Positions 44,658 to 57,500 of a stretch of 64,000 bases of DNA are shown here, in pieces. Position numbers and translations under genes: made by a program. Numbering within the stretch: the stretch's first letter is position 1; the number at the start of each line of letters is the position of its first letter. The notes beneath the pieces were generated by a model, which was not told where the DNA came from, did no database searches, and was given only the letters and a program-made list of their open reading frames with translations. The DNA is from Leptobrachium leishanense (lineage: Eukaryota; Chordata; Amphibia; Anura; Megophryidae): assembly GCA_009667805.1 (NCBI GenBank), contig CM019075.1, positions 19,713,615-19,777,614 of the forward strand, given 5' to 3'.

Positions 44658-45535
44658 GTCTACACCATTGTAGCTCTTCCCTCACCCTCCAGAAAACACT
44701 CCTTAACTAAAGTTCTCCAACAAATTTGCATGAACATAAATGCCAAGCACTTCTTAGATGGGTTCCACCAGCTAACCTTTCCTATAACCATGCAAGATCT
44801 GAACGTTCCTACTATGAGAGGTCGGGGCTAACTTCCAGCTTAGACCCTAGACATAGACTATATATGATGGTGATGACTACTGATCGACTTCCATGACAGT
44901 TTCATCTTCTGTTCTTACAATGAGTTGGTTTGATGATTTTAGTTATTTACTTCTTTCAATCTACAGGACACTTTGCGTCGAAGACGTACAAGACAGAGCA
45001 AAAAGCATTGATCACTAGAAAAAAAAATTAACTTTATGTTAAATTGTTTGGGCCACGATAAAGAAAACTTTCCAATGCGTTATTTCTAGAAATGTATACA
45101 CTGAACAAACTTTGGCACCAGAAACTTCTTTTTAGAAAGAAAAAACAACAAACATTGTATGTTCCAGTTGAGTAGACCATCAATGGGTACAATGGACTCT
45201 TCATACATTGTGAAGATTAAGCAATTTGTGTTCAGAGTAGTTTTAGAGAAATTAGCCAGTTTTTGGGCATAGTTCCATGGACATTTCTCAGTCCACTATA
45301 GAGTAATAATTCCCAGTCCCCTGCTTGCCAATTTCAGTCTATGCCTAGTGCAGACAGATAAGGTTTCCTACTTCATGAAGACCTTGTGTAGGATCCACTT
45401 GGCCAAGCAAAAATAGGGTACGTTTTGGTGGAGAGATCTGGAGAACCTTGTTCAGGAGGATTTTGGAACAGTACATTGGGATGTCTTTTGACGCTGTCTC
45501 CAGAAAATCGTTGTTGTTTGGTCACGGATGCATTC

Positions 45536-45594
45536 TTACTTTCTTCCTTCCAGGAGCATCCGTCTGTAGGGCTCAAAGTCTTCTGGAGTTGTGT
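45536..45594 (-). CDS. thbs3: thbs3 last coding exon
   Basis: 59 bp including the TAA stop, [19 protein letters not shown]. Acceptor TTAACAG. Phase fits the previous exon (G + AC). Confidence 0.94.
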
Positions 45595-48500
45595 CTGTTA
45601 AGAGCATTAAATGGTGTCATCAGCAGAGTACAATATTATAGCCCCTTCTACGTGGGTAACATTATGATGAAGACTAACCTAACATTATGTTACTTGTACA
45701 TTATGGAATGTTCTGCCTTTACGATCACTCACCCGTTTTTTTGTTTCTAGGTCCCTGAGCATGACCTTCAACCAAAAGTCTGAACTTCATTATACTGAGA
45801 AACTCTTAACTCACTTTCTAACACACACTTCTTTGGAAGGTCTATCATAGACAAGATGTCAACATCTACAAAAGTCTAAGAGAATTAGATGGGAGAGTTG
45901 GCTTTTAAGTGCTACCACCATAGAAATTTCTGGCCAAGACTAGTGGTCTATAGTGACCACCAAACAAAACTAACATTGACTAAAACAATGAAGCAACTAC
46001 AACTCTTGCCTATCTGACCAATACGTAAGTAGTAATATTCTATTATAAATACTACCAGTTGTCATGGGGGATTGAAAGTCAAAATCTGAGAGGGCAAATG
46101 ATCTTGGACAACTAAAACACTTACTAAAGAAATCGTTATACAATTCTAAACACATCAATGTAACCTCTTGAATCCATTGCTATGGTTACTCATACTTGCC
46201 TGGAGTTATTCTTCATCTTACTCCTGTGATACCCATCCCCATCACTGGCCATACTTGGTTAGCCTTTGACTCCTTGAATCCCAGTACAACACACACCATA
46301 TTCATGTGTCTCCAAACTATCTCATCACTTCTGCTACTCTATCCAAGGAAGTTTACAGTAGTTTAGATTTTTCTCCTCATGTTCCATGCCACCATTAACT
46401 AGGATGATCTACCCCGCCATATTGCGATGACTAACCAGACTTGTGTGGCAGACCTAATTTAATTCGGTGGCATCCATGCATGTACCCAAAATTACCCAAT
46501 ATCACTTACCATCATTTACCCCATATGCCAGTTTTAGTTTAGGAAGAAATATTTGTGTGGTCCTCATCATTCACCATGTCCAACCACAGCTGGAATGATT
46601 ATCCACCACTGACTTTACTTGTGCTATTCCTCATCTTCTATGCTGTCCCTAACCATTTTCTTGCTATATCATTCTTTTTTTTACCACTGATCGGAATTGG
46701 TCGATTTCTTCACTACTGCCAGCCATACCTACTGACCCATGACCTTCTGAAATTACCTGGTTTCTCTAACTCTAATGATGAGCTCCAAACATTCAGAAAT
46801 ACGTGACTTTTTGGTTACAGTGTATAATAACCCTTGTAAGTCAGCCTGTGTGACCACTTTTGGAGCACTCACCGTTACATCGGTAGTGTAAATTGGACCA
46901 GATTATATTTTCTTGGGAGAAGCAGAAGACCCCCAGTCTCCCTCCTCTCATGGTGGTGTCGATAATAACTCCAGAATCTGCCACCAGGTCCACTCCTTCG
47001 TACAGCTTTACCCTACAAGAGATAGTTTAGACCTCATTACCCCAATGCAAGACTCGGGTACCCCACAGCAAGACGCCCCTGAATATATCTCCTTATGGGA
47101 ACTTCTTGGATTTCCTGCCTGTTACACAAATTAACTGGGCAACCAAGAAAACCGCGCACGCCATACAGAAATAACGACTGTGATTAAGTATTACATTTGT
47201 GCAATTCTTCTATCTCCGCTCAGGTTTAGCAGCTCCCTCCGCATGACCTCACTCCCTATTAGCACGGGGATAGGGAAGGGGGGGGGCGCAGAAGGAGATG
47301 TTAATTGGGAAGCACAGCACGGGGTCACTGCTGGGATTCAGTTCCCAGACCCAGGACCCCGCTTTCTATCCCGGGCACATTGTTCTGCTTCTTTTCATAT
47401 GAAAAGATCTTCCCTCCTTTATCGCCGCAGCATTCCTGAGCGGGATTGAGTTGCCCTGGCAATGTCCATCTCCCACTGACATCACCAGTTCGGCAAACAA
47501 AACAAAAAAAGTGGGGCAGCTCTCGCCCTTTCTAGTTAGCGCACACCCTTTTTAGATTTATTGTGTAGATGGGGACAATTTTAACTCTTGAAACACTGGA
47601 ATGCAGCGATAACTCCTACCAAAGTAAAAAGGAATCCCATGAAGATCTCAAGTGTCAAGTGGATTTTATATAAATTTGGACGGATGAGAAGAGTAGTGTA
47701 GCGTCGCAATGAGTTGAATAGTTGCCGTTACATTCTCCTTATGAGCTGTTTTCTGTTCATGAATGGTTGTGGAAAGGGGGGGATACTTTTTATATAACAA
47801 TCGCGTATTTACCGTCTACCCATGAAATGGATATTATTTATATTTCCATGTTTTCGTTTTTAACCGTACCGTTTGAGTTGCATTTTATTGTAGCGCCATG
47901 TACACAAACTAGATCTCCTACAGCATGTGTGCAGCCCACTGCTGGATTTCGGCTATATATTTTCAATGTGCAAATAAATGAAAGAACCCGGTAACTGCTA
48001 CTGTTACGTAAAGCCAGCATCCCAAGACAGCCATTCGGCAATTTCCGACTTGGCTATGGCTGCAACAGACTACGCTATAAATGCTGGTATTGTGGACTTC
48101 TAACATTTACCATTAACAACTCGGCCATGAAGCTTCCGAAGGAAAAACATAAATGACATGCAACCGTTCCAGTCTAACGTGGGTTAAATCTGTGCATGGT
48201 TGCAAAGTTCGCAATCGAATTCCAAACTGCCCACGGAAACAAAGGCGGGTATGGTTTCTTGGGAATCTAGTGATACGGGGCCATAGTCGATGGTCGGCTG
48301 CACACAAGACCATGAACTATACAGGGTTGTTGTATCCCACCACGAGGAACCACTAGGAATGTGCAGGGAACAACAGATTTCTCTTTTTCAATAAATATAT
48401 TCTACATATAGGTGGTGTAGTGTTCATGCCTACACCTACAGTGGGACATCTGCCAAGCCCCGGAGTGCTAAGCAACGGTTTGAGAGGTGCAAAGTTCACA

Positions 48501-51500
48501 GTTAAGGGATGCTGGAGCTGTGAGTTTGTGGTCTCCTGGTAAATCACTTGATTGTCTTTTCAAGTATCAAGTATCAAGATGGAGGTGGAGAAAAGATACT
48601 TCATGACTTTTTGGGATGAAACCAAGCACTCCACGCCTTAAGCAAGGCTTGTAACCCCACATCAGTACATAACCTTGATGGTTGGTTGGAAGTGAACCCT
48701 GTAACAACGGTCCAAGATCGAATGGAAAAAATGTTTGAGAAACATGGCATCTGACTTTATATTATAGCCATTGACTTGTTGGATGTTAGAGCAGGACTTC
48801 ATGTGATTTTGGTCCGGTAGATTGTGTCTAAATTAAATTGCCAAATAAGCCACAAAACATTTTGCGTCAGGATTTTTTTTTTAGTAAACAATCCCATGCT
48901 TACCTACCAACCAGCTTCATCGATTACCTGATGTAGCCTACTTGGGGTCTGTGCATGAGCTGCCATCGGTATGACGTCTTGTCCTTCCATCCCACGTTGC
49001 GTGGGTCCTTCCACAGCAGTCGCACTTGATCTTGCGTGTGTCCTGTGTTCCACAGCGCGTTTCGCAACTGCTCCCCTGGGCCTGTCTTAGATTTTACAGC
49101 CTAAAAATGCAATGGAGGTTATTCAAATGGCTCTCCCAACAGCGCATTTCTTATGTTCTCAGATCCGATCAAACAACAGTTGGGTAGAGTGTTGTGGCCT
49201 GCACGATTATTTGGGTTGCGATTGGGAATACGTAAGAATGTCAGAGGATGATCGGGATTGGCGGATGATTAAAATTTAATTAGCCCTGTGCAAATGGACC
49301 TGTAGATGAGCGAGTTTTGCTCAGGGTTTCCTCCTAATCCTTCAAAGATGATTGAGTCTACATAACCTTGGCACATTAAGTGTGAGTTTGACTGTGGAAT
49401 TGGATAATGGATCTACAAAATGAGGGAGGCTAAAACTGGGATTACAAACTCATGCCAAGGGATGAGCTGAGATTTATTTACAATGCAATTTGATAAAGCG
49501 GGCGAGTGGGTTGGGTTTTCTATGCCATAATCACAAAAGAGATGACCTGAGAGTGGGATTGGTGATGGTCATGAAGGCAAAGGACATTTGGTCTGGGATC
49601 GGGATGGAATGACTGGGACAGAGAATGATTTGGGCTCAGATGGGGGTTGAATTTTGGTGCCAGAAGACTGGGTAATGCTGTCAGAGGACTAGTTGAAGCT
49701 GATATTGGGATTATGCAGTGATGTTAGTGGATGTGTGTGGCTGATGCTAGGAATGAGAAATGGTACCAATGATGTTGTGAGGGGTGAGTGCAATCAAGTA
49801 ATGGTGGATGCACTAGACTGAAAATGGAATATCAAAGTTTAAATAGGACATAGTTAGTGGATTGTGTAATGGTACCAGAAGAGTGGTTGAGCATAAATTG
49901 GGACTGTTGAAAGATTGATATTTTATTGTGGGACTAGCTGAGAAGAAGACTCACTCACCTTGAGCTGTAGGCCAGGCTCGGCCACGGCTTTGAAGGGGGT
50001 GGCCTGCCAATACAACTGTTCTGTCTGCTTCCACATGACTACATAAAAGCTTGAGCTGTCCTGATAGCTGAAAATAAAACCAGCGTAGTCGTCATCCGTC
50101 ACTGTATTCACGTGGAATGTGCCTTCAAAATCCACACCGTTAAAGGCCGTATAACCTGCAAGGAGATCATAATGGCGTGAGTCGTAGCTATCAGGGTGAC
50201 ACAGCAGGAATGGTGCAAAGAGCACCGGATGGAGAGAGTAGTCAACAAAATCCACTCCATACATTTTACTCCTCTAGACTCCTATGTTAATCTGCTGCAC
50301 CTACAATGAAAAAATATTTTACCCGTACCATGAATATCATATAAAATATACATATAGCACTGACAACACCGTAATTTTTTCAGATTCCCAATCCCATCTA
50401 TCTGTAGGCTTCCTGTACAATGTCTTTCTATGTTGCAAGTTTGTAACATGTTATATCAACACACGTGTAAGAACCTGAGCGAACCCCTAAACATGGGTTT
50501 CACAGTTTCCAACATGTCTTATCATTCTTAAAAGTCAACGTCACTGTACACATATATAATAAACGCGAGGGACGCCACCTGTCAGGGAAGATCAATGTTA
50601 AGCACGTGGTAATGATGGCCGCATTGGGATGTCACTGTCAATATGGCCAGTTTAAATGTCATCTTTTTTTACCGATCTGATAAGGACATCTTGTATCTCA
50701 CACTGACGGTATGGTTAGGTTAGTTTCAGGGGTATCACTGAGGGGGTGAGCGGACTAGGGGTAGATTTTGGGGCCGAATTCGTAAAAAAAGAGAACCCTA
50801 GTTGAGGATAATGGAGTTATTTGTAAGCAAGTCCCTTTACGCTTATGATGCCACCTAGATCTATCTCCAGCACCATAAACATTTCCTAACCCTAACCTTT
50901 GACCCTGCAAGTTCACTAAACCTATTAAATAGGAGAGATACGGATACGGTACCCCTCATCATTACAGTGTTGGGTGCTGCAAAGTACCTCCCCGTTGAGT
51001 GACATTAGTTGTGGTGATATAAAATGTCATTATTATTGTCAGAGCAGTAATCGAAAGGGCAGTGGTGGCTCTAGGGTTAGAGAGGCCTCAAGCCAAGCTG
51101 AAATGAGGCCCGCCTTTCTGACGCCAAAATTTAGAAGTTAACCCTATAAATTTGAATGAAGACATTTAATTCAGTTATCTTGAAGGAAAGTCTATGTGGA
51201 TTGTATTTGTGAGCAATAGCCGTATAATGGCATTTTACACGGTTTTTCTCCATCTGAGGCCCCGTGGGAGCGACGCCTTAGGCAGCCTTCTATTTTGCCT
51301 AATTAGGGAACAGCCCCTGAGAAGGAGTACATAGAGATACTTATTTGGATAAATGAGGCTTGTTGATGTCGTTTGACATGTGGGTAGCAATATAATACTG
51401 AACTTTCCTTTTCTCTTTTCTTTCAACACCGACAGTGCATACAAGTAGATGGCTTTTCGGGATGGGTGATGGTGGATAGGGTCAGGACAGAGTTAAAGGG

Positions 51501-54500
51501 GTGGGGGAGTCTTTGGGTGTAGAGGAAAACCCTAAGGTGAAAGGAGTTAATGTGGCGACATTAAGGCTTACCTACTGCTAGGCCCGGATCACTGTTCATT
51601 GTCTGTACAATTTCCATACCCTGGGGGAAAAGGACAGAGCACAAAATACACCATATTATTGATACATAAACACTGTACATTTACTCCTATCAATGCTAAA
51701 CAGACCAAGCATTCTCACCTCATGGTGTCTCTGATCTAGCCTTCTCACCCCATGGTAGCTGTTCCACAGCCTTCTCATGTCATGTTGTCTCTGACACAGC
51801 ATTTTGGCCCCATGTTCAGAACCGTAGCGAGCTCCTTTTGCACCCGAGGCAAAAACAGAAAATTGTGCCCCCCCCCCATATAATTTTAAAAATCAGAGTC
51901 CCCTGACCAGTGGCGCAGTGCTAAGCTCCTGGATGCTCCCCGCGACCAGAAGCAGTGGATCGGACCATCCTTTGCGCTGTGGGATGAGAGGCAAGTATGT
52001 GATTTTGGGGGGGGGGGGGGGTTCCAGCTGGTGCTGACTGATTCTGCAGAAGCGGCATCACTTAGCGCCAGCGTCTAGCTGTGGGTAACTTTTGTAGCTA
52101 TGGCGGGATGGTAATTAGCGTCAGGACTTTGCGCTCCCCATGTTAAGTATAAGGAGCGTAAAGTACAGTAACCTGGCGCTGAAAAGCACAATCTCCTGGA
52201 TTTTTTAACCTGTTACCGTTGGGATTGTAATATGAGGGTCCTGTGCTAGGATGTGATATGGGCAGCATGCAGTAACCTAATTTAACCTAGCACCAACGCT
52301 CACATGTGTGAGTGCTAGCGTTAAGGAGGTGATGGGGCCCTACATATATAGTGCACACACAGTACATGTACAAATACAGTACACACAGAATACATGCATG
52401 TATTGCAAAAGAGCATTTAGCATAATATATACCCCCCCAGAATAATATACACAGCACTGAGCCCCTAAACTATTTTCCCCAGTTCACATGGTTATTATTG
52501 ACTCCAGCTCATATGGATATTATTGACCCCCAGCTCATATGGGTATATATTGCCCCAGTTCACATGGATATGGCCCAGCTCATGGATATGGCCCCCCAGC
52601 TCTCATGCATATTGCCCCAGGTCTCATGGATAATGCCCCAGGTCTCATGGATATTGCCCCCAGCTCTCATGGATATTGCCCCCAGCTCTCATGGATATTG
52701 CCCCCAGGTCTCATGGATATTGCCCCCAGGTCTCATGGATATGCCCCCAGGTCTCATGGATATTGCCCCCAGGTCTCATGGATAATGCCCCAGCTCTCAT
52801 GGATATGCTCCCCCCAGGTCTCATGGATAATGCCCCCCAGGTCTCATGGATAATGCCCCCCAGGTCTCATGGATATGCCCCCAGGTCTCATGGATATTGC
52901 CCCCAGCTCTCATGGATATTGCCCCCAGCTCTCATGGATAATGCCCCCAGGTCTCATGGATAATGCCCCCAGGTCTCATGGATATTGCCCCCAGGTCTCA
53001 TGGATATGCCCCCAGGTCTCATGGATATTGCCCCCAGGTCTCATGGATATTGCACCCCCCCCCCAGGTCTCATGGATAATGCCCCAGCTCTCATGGATAT
53101 GCCCCCCAGGTCTCATGGATATTGCCCCCAGCTCTCATGGATATTGCCCCCAGCTCTCATGGATAATGCCCCCCAGGTCTCATGGATATTGCCCCCAGGT
53201 CTCATGGATATTGCCCCCAGCTCTCATGGATATTGCCCCAGCTCTCATGGATAATGCCCCCCAGGTCTCATGGATATTGCCCCCAGCTCTCATGGATAAT
53301 GCCCCCAGGTCTCATGGATAATGCCCCCAGGTCTCATGGATAATGCCCCCAGGTCTCAAGGATTGTGCCCCCAGGTCTCCTGGATAGTGCCCCCAGGTCT
53401 CCTGAATAGTGCCCCCAGGAAGTGCAGCCGCTCGCCTGGGATCGATGAAACAGCCTGCCGCGATCTCGCGAGATCGCGGCTGGCTGTTAGATCCCAGGCG
53501 AGCGGCTGCACTTCCTGTCAGCGGCCGTTCAAGCAGGAAGCAAATGGCCGCTCACAATCGTTTCGGGCTGGGCGCTTCACAACTGTAAAGGGGCGCAGCC
53601 ATGGCTCGAGTCCTGCTGGAAAGCTGCAGGAACGCAGGTTCCCGCAACCTGCGTTCCTGCAGCGTTCCCGCAGCGTTCCCGCAGGACTCGAGCTATGGCT
53701 GCGCCCCTTCACAGCTGTGCCCGAGGCACATGCCTCCCTTGCCTCGCCCTTCCTACGGCCCTGCCCATGTTTTCTCTGTCCCTGCCTTTCTACCTTATGT
53801 TGTTTCTACTCCAGCCCTCTCACCTCATGGTGCCTCTGATCAGGCCTTCTCAAGCTATGGTGTTACTTCATCAGTCTTTTCACCCTATGGTGTTCCTACC
53901 TTAGCATTTTCCACCTCCAAGGTGCCTCTGTCTCAGCCCACTCACCCCCATTGTGCCTCTGTCCCATCACTCTCCCATTCCTACGCTGCTTACCTTGACA
54001 CATTGATTTGGCATGATATCAGCGGATAGAGACCAGATAGCGAATCATGCTCCACTTGCTACAGTTTGTAGACTTTGTCACAGTCAGCACCTTAGGTTAG
54101 AGACACCTAGTGCCCAAATAGTTTTCACTGAGCCTATTTTGGGGCATGGGCTTAAAGCTGCATTTCCAATAACCAATATTCTAGTGAGTTCATAGAGAAT
54201 GTAGGCAACCAAATTTGACATAAGATGCTTGGTTTAGAACCAGAGTTTCTGTTGTCCTTTACAAGTTGACCTCTAATGGGATGAGGCCATATTTCTTTGC
54301 CCCCCATGTGGAAATTACCTTAATATATACCTGTGTATTTTCCCCTCATAAACCTAACTGCTTTGATGCCTACACTTCGATGACATGCCAAGATGCCTTG
54401 TGAGGTTCATCTCGGATTACCTGATTTAGAACAACCCAGTTGGGGTCTATTTGTGCATCCCCTTCTGGATCCAGTATGACTGTCTGATATGCCCTGAAAT

Positions 54501-57500
54501 CGGTGAGTGTGACCTCTGCGCTCTCTGGACAAACATCTAGAGGGTCAATCACTGTGTCGTTATCAAAGTCTTCTTCACACACATCTCCAATCCCGTCCCC
54601 TGCCAGGAAACAACATGACATGACCGTGTCAACATAAAACTCATGGCATGTATGGGGTCGTCGAATCCTGAGGATCTCCTGACTCACCATCGGTGTCTTT
54701 CTGATTAGGGTTGCGAATCAGCCGGCAGTTGTCTGGGCCCGGAGGTTGGTAATCGGGAATACCATCGTTGTCATCGTCCTGGTCGCAGTCGTCCCCTTTC
54801 CCGTCATTATCAGAATCAAGCTGTGAGCTGTTGGGGATGTCGGGGCAGTTGTCCTTGGTGTCTTGATGGCCATCTCCATCCCTGAGAAACAAAAAGATTG
54901 GCTGCTCCAGAGCATGGAAAACCCCACCTTGTGTTTTGGGTTCCTTGTATAGTAATTGGTTTGGAAGAAAAGAAATTCTCAAGACATTCCATAAAATCTG
55001 TACACTTTTTTCTTTTTTGTTGTGAGAAACCATGTGTGTCAAGTAACGGCATCCACTGCACCGAAACAGAAAGCTAGTCTAATTACCTTCGCATTGCGGT
55101 GCTAAATAGGCATCACAAAATACCAATTATGACTCTCTGCTGTTGCCTAAAATCATATCTGGGAAACTACAGGTTCTCCTCATTTCTAATGTCAACCAGT
55201 CAAGCCTATGGTACAAGGGAGCAAGTGGCCCCAGGTAGGATAGAGGTCGTAGAAGGCAAGAATGACTGTAGGACTGAAACTTTGCTGCTCCTTGTAAAGC
55301 TAAGCCAGGTGCGACCGGGCTTACTTATCCCATTGTTGTCCATGCCGAGGCTGGTGCCCGTAGACCATAGAGCCCTTGGCTGGTGCAGTGTTCAAAAACA
55401 GATGTGCCTTTCTATAGGTCTTTGAACTGTCCATATTCACGTCCAAGTCACTAGCATACAGGGAATGCCCTATTCTTCTGCTGACGAAATGCAAGGTCTA
55501 TACACACAGCACTGCAGGAGGGTGGTATCCATGGGGTTAATATGTGTGTGTATATATATTGCTATGTATTCTGTTGCACGGTTATGTGTTGCCTGTGTTC
55601 ACAGCATTAATTTAAAATATTAAATTCTAAAATGGGTGGGATGCGGTTTAATGGTTGGGTGACAGGACTCTTCGTTTCTCCTTGCCTCCCAATCCCCTAT
55701 TTGAATGACTTTTGAGGGTCAGAGAGGAGTAAGTCTCACAGTATACTCAGTATCACTATAGGAGGACTTCCTTTTCCCCCACGGTCGTCCCAGCAGAATA
55801 CTTACCTGTCCTGGTTAGTGTCGCACATGTCGCCCACCAGGTCGCTATCGGCATCTGTCTGGAGAGGAAAGAGACAGCGTAACTCGCACTGCGACATATT
55901 CGTATGTGTAACACGTGTTAACACATGATTGGGAATTGGCTAAATTTACACCAAGGTTGGAATAGGGCCCATGGTCGGCAATATCATCCTTAAATTTTAT
56001 TTGCGGTGAAGATCCAAAACCCTGATGTAAAACCAGATTCTGCACCGGACTTCAGGCTGAGTGAACGTGTTTCCAAGTTGGAGGTCATGAATGGAGGTAT
56101 TAACCTTGTTACACTATTGATTTTCTTCTTCTTTTTAAATGTTTCTTTGATAAAATGTCCAAAGCTCTGTATAAACCCACCCTCCCCATCCACCCAGTCC
56201 CGTTCTAAAACTCGTAGCTTCCCTTCCAGCTGCTTCCACTTTGTTAATCACCCTAACTAAGCCCAAGCTTAAACATCTAAAAACACATTGATTACAGGAT
56301 CAGAAACAACATGGGTTTACCTCAGGGAGATCATGCCAAACTAATCTTATTGATTTTTTTGATTGGGTAACAAAAATAATAGACACAGGTGGTGCAGTAG
56401 ACATTGCTTATTTAGATTTCAGTAAGGCTTTTGATACTGTTCTGCATAGAAGGCTTATCAATAAATTGCAATCTTTGAGCTTGGATTCCAATATTGTTGA
56501 ATGGATTAGGCAGTGGCTGAGTGACAGACAACAGAGGGTTGTGGTAAATGGAGTTTATTCGGCGCAAGGTCTTGTTACCAGTGGGGTACCTCAGGGGTCA
56601 GTACTTGGACCCATTCTCTTTATTATTTTTATTAGTGATATTGCAGAAGGTATTAATGGAAAAGTATGTCTTTTTGCTGATGACACAAAGATTTGCAACA
56701 GGGTTGACGTTCCTGGAGGGATCAGCCAAATGACAAATGATTTAGGTATACTAAAAAAATGGTCGGAGCTGTGGCAATTGAGTTTTAATGTGGATAAGTG
56801 CAAGATAATGCACCTGGGACGTAAAAACCCAAGGGCTGAATATAGAATATTTGATACAGTCCTAACCTCAACATCTGAGGAAAGGGATTTAGGGGTTATT
56901 ATTTCAGAGGATCTAAGGGTAAGTAGTCAATGTAATAGAGCAGCAGGAAATGCTGGCAGAATGCTTGGTTGTGTAGGGAGAGGTATTAGCAGTAGGAAAA
57001 GGGAAGTGCTCATGCCACTGTACAGAGCACTGGTGAGACCTCACTTGGAGTACTGTGTGCAGTACTGGAGACCGTATCTCCAGAAGGATATAGACATCTT
57101 AGAGAGAGTTCAGAGAAGGGCTACTAAAATGGTGTACGGCTTGAAGGAGAAAATTTACCAAGAAAGGCTTAATGATGTTAACATGTACAGCTTGGAAAAA
57201 AGACGAGACAGAGGAGATATGATAGAAACATTTAAATACGTAAAGGGAATCCACAAGGTAGAGGAAGGGAGTATATTTAAAAGGAAACAAAGTAGCAAAA
57301 CAAGAGGACATAGTCTTAGATTAGAGGGGCAAAGGTTTAAAAGTAACATCAGGAAGCATTATTTTACTGAGAGGGTGGTGGATACATGGAACAGTCTTCC
57401 AGTAGAAGTGGTAGAGGCCAAAACAGTGATTGAATTTAAGCAAACATGGGATAGGCATAAGACTATCCTAAACAAAAGATAAATCCAGGTAAAGTATCCA

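Larger units (their letters stand above)
51817..53763 (-). mobile_element. hAT-like element 3 carrying a minisatellite; TSD CCCATGTT
   Basis: A 1947-bp element with left end CAGAACCGTAG and right end CTACGGCCCTG, flanked by perfect 8-bp CCCATGTT (51809-51816, 53764-53771). It lies in a thbs3 intron. Read on the minus strand it has the layout of element 1: GCTCGAGTCCTGCGGGAACG block, hairpin with GCCGCTCGCCTGGGATC, minisatellite, then TATTATTCTGGGGG. A nested palindrome around GGCTCGAGTCCTGC (53590-53705) looks like a smaller hAT MITE whose ends resemble those of element 1. No transposase. Confidence 0.92.

Noticed and set aside
52498..53321. Plus-strand frames in the array of hAT element 3
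   Set aside because: Repeat-derived, as for element 1; located in a thbs3 intron inside a transposon.
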